From Clostridia bacterium (GTDB taxonomy: Bacteria; Bacillota; Clostridia; Oscillospirales; Acutalibacteraceae): a stretch of DNA of 40,868 bases. The position numbers were made by a program, and so were the translations under genes. How positions within the stretch are numbered: the stretch's first letter is position 1; every line of letters begins with the position of its first letter. This document shows, in pieces, positions 25,473 to 34,481 of this stretch. The notes under the pieces were generated by a model. It was given only the letters and a program-made list of their open reading frames with translations. It made no database searches and had not been told where the DNA came from. Location of the stretch: assembly GCA_017398425.1 (NCBI GenBank), contig JAFQFZ010000049.1, positions 1 to 40,868 on the forward strand, in the 5' to 3' direction.

Positions 25473-27668
25473 ATGAAAACCAACCTGAAAACCAAAGTCA
25501 GCGCGCTTTTGGCGGTGCTGATGATGCTCACCTGCATTCCGTGGACGACCCCTGTCACCGCGTCGGCGGCACAAACGGAAACGGTTTACAGCTACGATAT
25601 GTGCAACCAAAACGTAGGCGCCTACAATTACACCACCACGGTGGCAACGACAACCTCGACCCCCCTCTTCACAACGGCGAGCCGAACCAACTCCTCGGGC
25701 ACGCTGCCTACGCGTCCGTCGGATTTCACCCCGAGTTGGACCGAAGCGGTATCGTTGTTGCCGCCGGCGGCAAGTGAGTTTACGCTTCAAGAGGCCGGAG
25801 AAGGACAAATCACCGTCACACCGCAGGGCAGCGGGTATCGTTTTGAAGCGACGCAGGGATGGCCCTATGCGTCCTACGATATGGGAGAGAACGGCATTGC
25901 CGCTGACACAGAGTCGATGTACCTGAACTACGACATCGAGGTCTTGGACGGACAGACTTCGATGTATGTGTTCTTTGGTGGCAAGGATCCGCAAGGTGTG
26001 GTGAGCAACCGCTGGTTTGTATCGATCAATTACATTATCGATCCGCGGAATGTGGACGCTAATACCGGTAATGTGGAGAACAGCTTAACGAGAGGGCGTT
26101 ATGTTGGATCGGCGCCCATCAGCAGACTGAATTACGACGAACAACTGCTGGATGAGCAAGGCCGCATGGTGTTCTCCGGCCTCAAAATTATTGCCGAGGG
26201 TGATGACGATTCGGCGGATATCATCGTTCACGAGTTGAGCGTCGGCGGACAACGCTACGACCTGCCGTCTTTTCCGGTAGGCATCCGACCGGTTCTCTCG
26301 ACAACCACCATGTTCACACCGAGCCGTGGCAGAACAACGGTAACCACCACAACATCAAGGACAATCCAAACCAGCTTCTCGACTATGCCTACGCGTCCGT
26401 CGGATTACACCCCGAACTGGACCGAAACGGTGTCGCTGATGCCGGCGGCGGCAAGCGAGTTTACGCTTCACAATACCGACGGAGGACAAATCACCGTCAC
26501 ACCGCAGGGCAGCGGGTATCGCTTTGATGCAACGATGGAATGGCCCCAGGCCATGTACGTCCGGGGGAAAGACGGCATCGTCTGCAACGAAAACGACGAC
26601 CTGTATTTGAACTACGATTTTGAAGTGACCGCAGGCGGAGCGGAGATCGACTTGATTTACGGTGACCTTACGGACTATTTTATAGGCTATAAACCGGGAT
26701 ATTGCGAAAACCTCTCCACGATTGTCACACCGCACAACTATCTGAAGGAAATCCCTGTCGGTAAGTACAGCGGCTCTGTGAAGATCAGCAAGCTGAACTA
26801 CTACGAATATCTTAAGGACAGCGACGGGGACATGCTGTTCGCGGGTTGCGGTATCATTGCGGTCGGTCACGATGCCTCTGTGACCGTCAACGAACTGAGC
26901 ATCGGTAACAAGAAGTATACCGAGGTGACCGATCTCAGCCCCGAATGGACACAGACCGTGTCGCTGATGCCGGCAACCGCCAGTGAGTTTGTCGAGTCGG
27001 AAGGCGAAGGCGCCGGAAATGGCATCATTGAGGTGATGCACGAGGGCGAAGGCTATCGCTTTATGTCCAACGGCGGCTGGCCGGCAGCACACTACGTCGA
27101 TGAGGAAAACTGGATCTACGTCAACGAAAACGACGATCTGTACTTGAACTACGACATCGATGTGATTTCCGGCGAAACGAATGTGATCGTGTATTTCGGC
27201 GGACAGAATCCGAATGAATCGGCCGCTGAGGGGACGTTTGTGTCGATCAACGGCTTTATTGATCCTTTGTATGTCGATGAGAACGGCAGTGCTGTGGTCG
27301 ATCTTCCGGTCGGCAAGTACAGCGGTTCGGTGAAGATCAGCAATTTGACAATTGCCGCAAATTTGGTGGACGAGGACGGCGATGTGATGTTCTCGGGCTG
27401 TAGGATCTTTGCTGTTGACGAGAACGGCTCCGTGGTCGTCCGAGAACTGAGCATCGGTAAGAAAAAAGGCGAAGAGGAAGAAAAGCCGATCGGCGATATG
27501 AGCGGTGACGGTGAATTGAACACGATGGATGCCCTCTTGCTGTTTGCAGTGATCAACGGCGCCAAAACGGCGACCACTGAGCAACAGGCGCTTGCCGATT
27601 TCAACGGCGACGGCACGCTGAACATGATGGATGCGCTGTTGTTGTTTAAGCGGGTGTCCGGACAGTAA
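25473..27668 (+). CDS. Secreted protein with three repeated modules and C-terminal type I dockerin
   Basis: 731 residues. Signal peptide about 1-33 (ending near TASAAQT). Thr/Ser-rich linkers precede modules at about 80-270, 307-480 and 487-660. Each module runs from a PSWTExVSLxPAAxEF opening, through GYRFxxxxGWPxAxY and LYLNYDIEV, to an ELSIGxKKY close. I do not recognise the module; its all-beta look suggests a binding domain. Residues about 672-731 are a dockerin with two calcium loops, DMSGDGELNTMDALLLF and DFNGDGTLNMMDALLLF, which would dock onto a cohesin of a cellulosome-like scaffold. No scaffold or cohesin gene is seen in the window. Confidence 0.8.
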   Translation: MKTNLKTKVSALLAVLMMLTCIPWTTPVTASAAQTETVYSYDMCNQNVGAYNYTTTVATTTSTPLFTTASRTNSSGTLPTRPSDFTPSWTEAVSLLPPAASEFTLQEAGEGQITVTPQGSGYRFEATQGWPYASYDMGENGIAADTESMYLNYDIEVLDGQTSMYVFFGGKDPQGVVSNRWFVSINYIIDPRNVDANTGNVENSLTRGRYVGSAPISRLNYDEQLLDEQGRMVFSGLKIIAEGDDDSADIIVHELSVGGQRYDLPSFPVGIRPVLSTTTMFTPSRGRTTVTTTTSRTIQTSFSTMPTRPSDYTPNWTETVSLMPAAASEFTLHNTDGGQITVTPQGSGYRFDATMEWPQAMYVRGKDGIVCNENDDLYLNYDFEVTAGGAEIDLIYGDLTDYFIGYKPGYCENLSTIVTPHNYLKEIPVGKYSGSVKISKLNYYEYLKDSDGDMLFAGCGIIAVGHDASVTVNELSIGNKKYTEVTDLSPEWTQTVSLMPATASEFVESEGEGAGNGIIEVMHEGEGYRFMSNGGWPAAHYVDEENWIYVNENDDLYLNYDIDVISGETNVIVYFGGQNPNESAAEGTFVSINGFIDPLYVDENGSAVVDLPVGKYSGSVKISNLTIAANLVDEDGDVMFSGCRIFAVDENGSVVVRELSIGKKKGEEEEKPIGDMSGDGELNTMDALLLFAVINGAKTATTEQQALADFNGDGTLNMMDALLLFKRVSGQ
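25802..25840 (+). repeat. 39-bp exact repeat, also at 26483-26521
   Basis: The two blocks (AGGACAAATCACC to GGGTATCG) are identical in modules one and two of the dockerin protein, with further near-identity at 25705-25745 and 26388-26428. This points to recent duplication or conversion between the first two modules; the third is more diverged. Confidence 0.8.
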
Positions 27669-27674
27669 AGGACT

Positions 27675-27839
27675 GTGATATCGAGCGCTGTTGCGCTCGG
27701 TGATATAGCCGCTGAAGGCGGCTGTGATATTCCCGCTAGCGCGTTGAGTGATATATCGTCCTGCGGACGATGTGAAGGAGTCGCGCGTTGCGCGACAGAA
27801 TGATAAAGAAACGAGGTGCAAAAAGCACCTCGTTTTTTT
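27675..27839 (+). repeat. Tandem-hairpin repeat element, copy B
   Basis: Starts a few bases after the TAA of the dockerin gene. Stems: CGAGCGC/GCGCTCG (27682-27699, loop TGTT), AGCCGC/GCGGCT (27707-27723), a degenerate third stem around CGC-TA-GCG (27731-27747), ATCGTCC/GGACGAT (27755-27771), TCGCGC/GCGCGA (27781-27795) and the terminator ACGAGGTGC/GCACCTCGT (27811-27833) with T6. GTGATAT separators at 27675, 27700, 27724 and 27748, GTGAAGGAG at 27772. Compared with copy A, stems two, four and five have changed on both arms together. Confidence 0.9.
27811..27839 (+). terminator. Terminator hairpin of repeat copy B
   Basis: ACGAGGTGC, loop A5, GCACCTCGT, then T6. Confidence 0.85.
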
Positions 27840-27866
27840 GTGGGGAATGCGGCGGCATGCGCCTTG

Positions 27867-27959
27867 CCTCCCTCATTGAGGGAGGTGGATTTCGGCGAAG
27901 CCGAAAGACGGAGGGAGTTTTTGCACGAAAACGCGGCGGTACCAAGCCCTGCCCTACGT
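27867..27959. repeat. Further palindromic repeats behind copy B
   Basis: CCTCCCTC/GAGGGAGG (27867-27885), TTTCGGC-GAA-GCCGAAA (27890-27906), then the 27-nt GCGGCGG...CCCTACGT block (27933-27959) shared with 9009-9035. No gene seen. Confidence 0.65.
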
Positions 27960-27984
27960 CAGGCGATATGGTCAAACAAACGAC

Positions 27985-28013
27985 TTGCAAAACGGGGAGA
28001 AATGTGCTATAGT
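27985..28013 (+). promoter_or_regulatory. Sigma-A promoter of the GH20 gene
   Basis: -35 TTGCAA (27985-27990), 17-bp spacer, -10 TATAGT (28008-28013). Start expected near 28020. The leader contains GTAGTG-T-GCCC (28041-28051) pairing with GGGC-GG-CACTAC (28059-28070) around a TTTTTTA loop, which may be an operator-like or stability hairpin. Confidence 0.75.
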
Positions 28014-28105
28014 GAATATGAGTTATTGTAAAGAATAGGTGTAGTGTGCCCTTTTTTAGGGCGGCACTACCCCAAACCATCAAAATACAAAGGACGGAGA
28101 TCGGC

Positions 28106-29986
28106 ATGAAACTGTGTATTACTCCTCAAAATCCCGATTTGGTCGAAGGCCTTTCCCTGCTCGGTCGCGTGTGTGACGTGGCGCTTGTGTCCTCGGCGGA
28201 CGAAGCGGATGTCGTTGTGACGACGGCGATGCAGGACAAGGGTCTCACCGTTTTGTATGACGGCGCGAAAGACGCGTCCATCACCTACAGCAGTCGCGTG
28301 GAATTTTTCCGCGGTGTGTCGTATCTGCTGTCGGGCAAGGCGGTGCAGGTGAACGAGCAGGCGCATTTTGACAGCAACGGCTTCATGCTCGATTGTTCGC
28401 GCAACGCCGCTCCGAAGCTCGACACCATCCTGGAGACGCTCGCGAACATGGCGCTGATGGGTCTGAACATGATGCAGCTCTACACCGAAGATATGTACAT
28501 GCTCGAGGATCGTCCGTACTTCGGCTATATGCGCGGTCGCTACACCGACGAGGAACTCAAAGCGGTGGACGATGCGGCGTTTGCCCTCGGCATTGAAGTG
28601 GTGCCCTGCATCCAGACGCTCGCGCACCTCGCGACGGTGCTTCGTTGGGGTGCGTTCTCCGACCTCATCGACTGCAACGACATCATGATGGCGGGCGAGG
28701 ACAGTACCTACGCGTTCGTGACCGAGATGATTGCCAAGATGCGCAAGTGCTTCCGCAGCCGCCGCATCAACATCGGCATGGACGAGGCGCACATGATCGG
28801 TCTCGGAAACTACATGAAGAAGCACGGCGTGCGTCCGCGCGTGGACATCATGTGCGAGCATATCGCCCGTGTGCTGGATATTTGCAAAGAGTACGATTTC
28901 ACCCCGATGATGTGGAGTGATATGTTCTTCCATCTGGCGGGCGGTTCGTACAACGACGCCGACACGAAGATCGACGAAGCGATCATCGACAAAGTCCCCG
29001 AGGGTGTGTCGCTGGTGTACTGGGAGTACTATTGCGCCGACAAGGGGCGCTACGACACCGTGCTCAAGCAACACAAACAATTCAAGAACCCCATCGCGTT
29101 TGCGGGTTGCGCGTGGAAGTGGAACGGTCTGCTTCCCGAATTGAAGTTCAGTCTTTCGGCGTCGCGCGCGGCGCTGACGCAGTGTCTCGCAAACGAGATC
29201 GGCACCGTCTTTGCGACAGCGTGGGGCGACGACGGCGCGGAGTGTCCCTTGAATGTGGTGCTTCCCGTGCTGCAGCTGTATGCCGAGATCGGCTACCGCG
29301 GTGACGACGTGACGGACGAAGAGCTTGCCGCCCGCTTTGCGGATTGCACGGGCGCGGATCTTGAAGACTTCCTGCTTCTCGACAAGCCCAACCGCACGAC
29401 CGAAAATCAGCCGGCGATCGGCCTCAACCCGACGAAGTATCTGTTGTATCAGGACGTGATGCAAGGTCTCTTTGACGCGCACGTCGACAAGGCGACCTTC
29501 CCCGCGTTCTTCGCCGCGACGCGCGACGAGCTTCGCGCTGCCGGCGAGCGCAACCCGAAATATCAATATCTCTTTGAATACGAAGCGTCGCTGTGCGATC
29601 TGCTCAGCGTGAAATCGGTCATCGGCGTGGATCTCCGCGCGGCGTATCTGGCGGGCGACCGCGACGAGCTTCGCCGCCTGACGGACGAGGCGATCCCCGT
29701 GGTGGAGGAAAAGCTGCAGGCGTTTGTGGATCTCTACTACGACGGCTGGATGCGCGAGAACAAGGCGTTCGGTTTTGACACGGTCGACCTGCGCTTGGGC
29801 GGTCTCAAGAACCGTTTAGCGACGGCGAAGAAACGCATCGGCGCGTATCTCGACGGTCGCGTCGAGGCGCTTGAGGAATTCGACGAGGTGCGCTTGTCCT
29901 TTGACAACCGCGCGGACGACCCGAACGCCGACCCGAACACATTCTGCAACACGTGGACGCGTATTGCCACCGCGTCCCTGATCTGA
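28106..29986 (+). CDS. Beta-N-acetylhexosaminidase, GH20, GcnA-like
   Basis: 626 residues from ATG 28106; the frame is open 60 bp upstream but that part falls inside the leader hairpin. Exo-acting hydrolase releasing terminal GlcNAc or GalNAc. Family features: GFMLDCSRNAAPKLDTI opening the barrel, GLNMMQLYTEDMY, and the catalytic Asp226-Glu227 pair in INIGMDEAHMIGLG (Glu as acid/base, Asp orienting the substrate acetamide). Length and the LDCSRN motif resemble streptococcal GcnA/GH20C-type enzymes. No signal peptide, so intracellular, acting on imported oligosaccharides. The downstream gene starts 18 bp later and is probably co-transcribed. Confidence 0.85.
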   Translation: MKLCITPQNPDLVEGLSLLGRVCDVALVSSADEADVVVTTAMQDKGLTVLYDGAKDASITYSSRVEFFRGVSYLLSGKAVQVNEQAHFDSNGFMLDCSRNAAPKLDTILETLANMALMGLNMMQLYTEDMYMLEDRPYFGYMRGRYTDEELKAVDDAAFALGIEVVPCIQTLAHLATVLRWGAFSDLIDCNDIMMAGEDSTYAFVTEMIAKMRKCFRSRRINIGMDEAHMIGLGNYMKKHGVRPRVDIMCEHIARVLDICKEYDFTPMMWSDMFFHLAGGSYNDADTKIDEAIIDKVPEGVSLVYWEYYCADKGRYDTVLKQHKQFKNPIAFAGCAWKWNGLLPELKFSLSASRAALTQCLANEIGTVFATAWGDDGAECPLNVVLPVLQLYAEIGYRGDDVTDEELAARFADCTGADLEDFLLLDKPNRTTENQPAIGLNPTKYLLYQDVMQGLFDAHVDKATFPAFFAATRDELRAAGERNPKYQYLFEYEASLCDLLSVKSVIGVDLRAAYLAGDRDELRRLTDEAIPVVEEKLQAFVDLYYDGWMRENKAFGFDTVDLRLGGLKNRLATAKKRIGAYLDGRVEALEEFDEVRLSFDNRADDPNADPNTFCNTWTRIATASLI

Positions 29987-30004
29987 CAGAGGGAGGACAA
30001 TGGT

Positions 30005-31402
30005 ATGAAACGAGTAATTTCCGTGGTGCTGATGCTGGCGGTGCTGATGATGGCCGTTCCGATGACGGCCTCGGCCTCCGGCAAGGGCGACTTCAACGAC
30101 GACAACCACGTCAACACCAGCGACGTGCGCGACATCATGCGGATGACGGTCCACGAAGGCTCCGCCAACCGCAAGCAGGTCTGGTGGTGCGACTACAATC
30201 AGGACGGTCAAGTGACCACGTCCGATGCGCGTGAGGTGCTTATGCAATCGATGATCTCCAGCGAAGCGATCAACTACACCGTGACCGACAAGCGCGACTG
30301 GTGGGGCGAGAAATCGGTCGCGCTCCTCGGCGACAGCATCTCCTTCGGTGCAGGTGCCGAAGGAAACCTTGCCGACTACTGCTACGCCGGTATGCTGAAA
30401 AAAGCGTTCAACAAAGCCAATGGTTCCACGAACTACGGCTTCATGCCCGCGTACACGACCAACTGGTCTCCCCGTTCGGAGGAAGTGTGCGGCTGGCCGA
30501 CGATGACGGGTGGTCCCGGCGTGTCGGGCAACAGCGACGGCTGGAGCGAGACCGACAACGGCAACCGCCTGATGACCTTCGGTCTGACGGCGTACAAGCA
30601 GTATGCGTCGCTGACCTACAAGCTCCGCAGCGGTTACGATTTTGAGTATATGTGTGTCTACTATCAGACGGGTCCCTCGCACGGTTCGTTCGTGGTGGCG
30701 GACAACCGCGACGGCTTGGGCTACGATCAGACCGAAGTGGGCGCTTCCGCTGCGAAGGTGTACGACTGCGAGAACACCGTCAACGAAACCAAGCGCACCG
30801 GCTTCTTCCGCGTGGACGATTTCCAAAACGGCTTCTCCATCAACATCGTCAGCGGTGACAACCAACCCGTCACCATCTGCGGTCTCGGTTTCTACAACGA
30901 CATTTCCGGCAACGCGATCACCTTCAACAAATACACCCGCGGCGGCGCGATGCTGACCTCTTTGAGCGACACGGTGCTCAGCCAGGCGGCGTCTTCGGGC
31001 ACCTTGATCCTCGGTCTCGGGTACAACGACGCATTCTGGGGTCATGAGTACGGCTACACCAAGGCGGACTTTACGAATCGCATCAACTACCTGATCGCCG
31101 AGTGCAACAAGAACGGTACCAAGGTCGTGGTCAACGACTATCTGTGGAGCAACTACAACACGCTCGCGCAGTACAAGGCATGGGGTGCGGATCTGCGCGC
31201 GCAGATCGACGAGAAGTTCGTGTTCTTCCGCAGTGAGCTCAAACGCCTTGCCAAGGAGACGGACGGCATCTATGTCAGCCAGGAGGACACCTGGGGCGAT
31301 CTGATCATCGGCTACGCCAACGCCAACGACGGTGTGCACCCGGTGAACGCAGGTCATGAATTTATGGCGACCGCGCTTCTCGAAGCGATGGGTCTTGCCT
31401 GA
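30005..31402 (+). CDS. Secreted SGNH/GDSL hydrolase with N-terminal dockerin (1)
   Basis: 465 residues. Signal peptide 1-24. Residues about 25-82 form a dockerin-like pair of calcium loops, DFNDDNHVNTSD and DYNQDGQVTTSD, placed directly behind the signal peptide rather than at the C-terminus. The rest is an SGNH hydrolase: block I VALLGDSISFGAG with Ser111, block III-like LGYNDAFWGH, and block V Asp442/His445 in DGVHPVNAGHEF. Such enzymes commonly deacetylate or de-esterify plant polysaccharides. The dockerin suggests attachment to a scaffold. GGGAGG precedes the ATG. Sister genes follow at 31420, 32965 and 34537. Confidence 0.85.
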   Translation: MKRVISVVLMLAVLMMAVPMTASASGKGDFNDDNHVNTSDVRDIMRMTVHEGSANRKQVWWCDYNQDGQVTTSDAREVLMQSMISSEAINYTVTDKRDWWGEKSVALLGDSISFGAGAEGNLADYCYAGMLKKAFNKANGSTNYGFMPAYTTNWSPRSEEVCGWPTMTGGPGVSGNSDGWSETDNGNRLMTFGLTAYKQYASLTYKLRSGYDFEYMCVYYQTGPSHGSFVVADNRDGLGYDQTEVGASAAKVYDCENTVNETKRTGFFRVDDFQNGFSINIVSGDNQPVTICGLGFYNDISGNAITFNKYTRGGAMLTSLSDTVLSQAASSGTLILGLGYNDAFWGHEYGYTKADFTNRINYLIAECNKNGTKVVVNDYLWSNYNTLAQYKAWGADLRAQIDEKFVFFRSELKRLAKETDGIYVSQEDTWGDLIIGYANANDGVHPVNAGHEFMATALLEAMGLA

Positions 31403-31419
31403 TAGAACGGAGAAACGGC

Positions 31420-32925
31420 ATGAAATTTGTTCAGAAACTGACAGCGACCGCGGCGGCATTGGCGTTGACGTTCACCGCAGTGCCGATGGCGGCATCTGCC
31501 GGCGGCAAAGGCGACTTTGACCAAAACAACAAAGTGGATACCAACGACGTGCGCAGGCTGATGACCACGCTTGCCAAAGGAGAAGAAACGAGCATGACCC
31601 AACAACTGTGGACGGACTTCGACTGCGACAGCAAGCTCTCCACCTCCGATGCGCGGTTGTTGTTGTCGGCGGTGATGGTGGATTCGCTGACCCCCGTTAC
31701 GAACTATGCGAAACCGACGGGTCAAGACTGGTGGGGCGAAAACTCCATCAGCGTGCTCGGAGACAGCATCTCGTTCGGCGTGGGCACGTCGAACGACGGC
31801 ACCAACAGCAACGTGACGCAGTTGACAGGCGGCATCCCCGAGCGCAGTTACGTCAGCTTTGTCAAAAAAGCGGTGCAAAAAGCCAACAGCGGCAAGATGA
31901 ACTACGGCTTCACCTCGGCGTACCCGACGGCGTGGCCGGGTGTCGCGCGTTCGGAAGAGATCCATGCGTGGCCCGATCGCACCGAAGAGAGCGGCAGTGT
32001 GGACTGGGTGTGCGACAACAACGACGACGGCAACCGCTTGACGTCCATCGGTATGACGTCGGTGATACCGTGGTCGACGATCACCTATCGTCTGCGTAAG
32101 GATTACTACAGCAAGTACAGCTACTTCTGTGTGTACTATGACGCGGTGGACAACGGCGCTTCCTTCTGTATCGCCAATGGTTCGGGCGGCGAAGTGGCGG
32201 ACGTCAACGGCAGCAAAGCCTACGTTTCCACGAAGAGCGACGTGCGCATCACCAAGCGCACCGCGTTTTACAAACTGTCCGATTGCCCCAAAGACAGCAA
32301 CGGCATCCCGAAGATCATCATCTGCCATGACGGCACGACGAACCCCGTCACCATCACGGGTATCGGCTATTACAAGACCCTTCCCAAAGCGAACAACGGT
32401 GACGGTTACGTGACCTTCAACAGCTTCACCCGCGGCGGCATCAGCTTGATCAACCTGAGCGACACGGTGCTTGATCAAGCGACGTCGGCGGACACCTTCA
32501 TCATGGGTCTGGGCTTCAACGACTTCAATTTCAACCACGTCCGTGTCAACAACGGCGAGTTCAAAGCGAAGATCGACACGCTCATCCGTCTGTGCAACGA
32601 AAAGGGTACGAACGTCATCGTCAACGATTACGCCATCCGCAATCCGGAACTGTACAGCGGTTGGACGGATTCCCAGAAAACGGCAAACGCCATCGTCAAG
32701 AGCGAACTTCGTCGTTTCGCGAAAGAGACGGGTGGCGTCTACATCGACCAAGAAGCCATCTGGGGCGACGCGTTGTACGACTCGGTCAACGACAAGAACG
32801 AGATCGGCGCGAGCAGTTCGATGACGAAGGGCGACCAGATCCACCCCAATCACGCCGGTCATAAGATGATGGCGAAAGCGGTCGTGGCGGCGCTCGGCTT
32901 GGAATTTACGGAGTCGTGGAGCTAA
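31420..32925 (+). CDS. Secreted SGNH/GDSL hydrolase with N-terminal dockerin (2)
   Basis: 501 residues, starting 17 bp after the previous stop. Signal peptide ends near SAGGKG. Dockerin-like loops DFDQNNKVDTND and DFDCDSKLSTSD lie at about 28-85; the second lacks the usual Gly. SGNH block I is ISVLGDSISFG (Ser116), block III LGFNDFNF, block V Asp472/His475 in GDQIHPNHAGHK. About 35 residues longer than the first copy because of insertions between blocks. Its middle part is nearly identical in DNA to the next gene. Ribosome site is weak (ACGGAG), so expression may be lower or coupled. Confidence 0.85.
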   Translation: MKFVQKLTATAAALALTFTAVPMAASAGGKGDFDQNNKVDTNDVRRLMTTLAKGEETSMTQQLWTDFDCDSKLSTSDARLLLSAVMVDSLTPVTNYAKPTGQDWWGENSISVLGDSISFGVGTSNDGTNSNVTQLTGGIPERSYVSFVKKAVQKANSGKMNYGFTSAYPTAWPGVARSEEIHAWPDRTEESGSVDWVCDNNDDGNRLTSIGMTSVIPWSTITYRLRKDYYSKYSYFCVYYDAVDNGASFCIANGSGGEVADVNGSKAYVSTKSDVRITKRTAFYKLSDCPKDSNGIPKIIICHDGTTNPVTITGIGYYKTLPKANNGDGYVTFNSFTRGGISLINLSDTVLDQATSADTFIMGLGFNDFNFNHVRVNNGEFKAKIDTLIRLCNEKGTNVIVNDYAIRNPELYSGWTDSQKTANAIVKSELRRFAKETGGVYIDQEAIWGDALYDSVNDKNEIGASSSMTKGDQIHPNHAGHKMMAKAVVAALGLEFTESWS

Positions 32926-32964
32926 AGCCGAGACATTCTCGAAACAGAACGGAGAGATACACGT

Positions 32965-34470
32965 ATGAAACTGATGAAAACGATCACGGCGACGGTCGCG
33001 GCGGTCGCGCTGACCCTTACGGCGGTGCCGATGGCGGCGTCTGCCGCCGGCAAAGGCGACTTCGACCAAAACAGCCGATTGGACACCAACGACGTGCGCA
33101 AGCTGATGAACACGCTTGCCAAAGGGGAGGGCTATACGAAGACGCAGATGCTTTGGGCGGATTTTGATTTCGACAGCAAGCTTTCCACCTCCGACGCGCG
33201 CCAGCTGTTGTCGGCGGTGATGATGGATTCGTTGACTCCCGTCACGAACTACGCCAAACCCACCGGCGAAGACTGGTGGGGTGAGAACGCGGTGGCGTTG
33301 CTCGGCGACAGTATCTCGTGGGGCGCGGGCACCGAGTGCTCGTCTGTCAACTCGAATCCCGCGTTGTCCGTGGGCGGTATTCCCGAACAGAGCTACGTCA
33401 GCTATGTGAAAAAGGCGATCCAAAACGCCAACGGCGGCAAGATGAACTACGGCTTCACCTCGGCGTATCCGACGGGTTGGGCGGGCAACTATAACGGTCG
33501 TTCGGAAGAACTGCACGGCTGGCCCACGCGTGACAATGACTCCAACGGCGACACGGCGTGGGTTTGCGACAATAACGACGACGGCAATCGCCTGATGTCC
33601 ATCGGCTTCACCTGCGTGACGCCGTGGAAAACGATGACCTATCAACCCCGCAAGGATTACTACAGCAAGTACAGCTATTTCTGCGTCTACTACGACGCGG
33701 TGGACAACGGCGCGTCGTTCTGTATCGCCAACGGTTCGGGCGGCGAAGTGGCGGACGTCAACGGCAGCAAAACCTACGTTTCCACGAAGAGCGACGTGCG
33801 CGTCACCAAGCGCACCGCGTTTTACAAGCTGTCCGATTGCCCCAAAGACAGCAACGGCATCCCGAAGATCATCATCTGCCATGACGGCACGACGAACCCC
33901 GTCACCATCACGGGTATTGGCTACTACAAAGCGCTCCCGAAGGCCGGTAACGCCGACGGCTACGTGACCTTCAACAGCTATTCGCGCGGCGGTGCGATGC
34001 TGTCGAAGCTGTCCTACACGGTGCTTGAGCAAGCCGCCAAGGCGGACACGCTGATCATGAGCCTCGGCTTCAACGACGCGTGCTGGGGTGCCAACAGCGG
34101 TTGCTCGCGCGAGGACTTCCTCGATCGCATCGACTTCCTCATCGAGAAGTGCAACGAAAACGGCACGCAGGTGGTCGTCAACGACTTCACCTGGAGCAAC
34201 TACAAAACGGTGTCGCCCTACACCGGCTGGAACGCCTCGATGCAGGCGGAGCTGGATTGGCGCTTTGAGAATTTCAGCAAGGCCTTGAAGCGTCTTGCCA
34301 AAGAAACGGGCGGTGTGTACGTCGACCACGAAGCGATCCTCGGCAGCGACGTGATCATCCCGTTGTTGCCCGACACGGTGCACCCGAATGCAGAGGGTCA
34401 CAAGCTGATCGGTCAAAACGTGATCGCGGCGCTCGGACTCAGCGACTACTACACGACGTCTTGGAAATAA
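32965..34470 (+). CDS. Secreted SGNH/GDSL hydrolase with N-terminal dockerin (3)
   Basis: 501 residues, closest paralogue of gene 2. Signal peptide about 1-26; dockerin-like loops DFDQNSRLDTND and DFDFDSKLSTSD; catalytic Ser116 in VALLGDSISWG; LGFNDACWG as block III; Asp470/His473 in PDTVHPNAEGHK. C-terminal part resembles gene 1 more than gene 2 (a VVVNDFTWSNYKT segment against VVVNDYLWSNYNT), so the array looks recombined. Probably an esterase carried on a scaffold. A terminator-like hairpin follows. Confidence 0.85.
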   Translation: MKLMKTITATVAAVALTLTAVPMAASAAGKGDFDQNSRLDTNDVRKLMNTLAKGEGYTKTQMLWADFDFDSKLSTSDARQLLSAVMMDSLTPVTNYAKPTGEDWWGENAVALLGDSISWGAGTECSSVNSNPALSVGGIPEQSYVSYVKKAIQNANGGKMNYGFTSAYPTGWAGNYNGRSEELHGWPTRDNDSNGDTAWVCDNNDDGNRLMSIGFTCVTPWKTMTYQPRKDYYSKYSYFCVYYDAVDNGASFCIANGSGGEVADVNGSKTYVSTKSDVRVTKRTAFYKLSDCPKDSNGIPKIIICHDGTTNPVTITGIGYYKALPKAGNADGYVTFNSYSRGGAMLSKLSYTVLEQAAKADTLIMSLGFNDACWGANSGCSREDFLDRIDFLIEKCNENGTQVVVNDFTWSNYKTVSPYTGWNASMQAELDWRFENFSKALKRLAKETGGVYVDHEAILGSDVIIPLLPDTVHPNAEGHKLIGQNVIAALGLSDYYTTSWK

Positions 34471-34481
34471 GAACAAAAGCG

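Noticed and set aside
25473-25777. Alternative plus frame inside the start of the dockerin gene (around 25463)
   Set aside because: The in-frame product of 25473 has a clear signal peptide and continues to the dockerin; the other frame ends without features.
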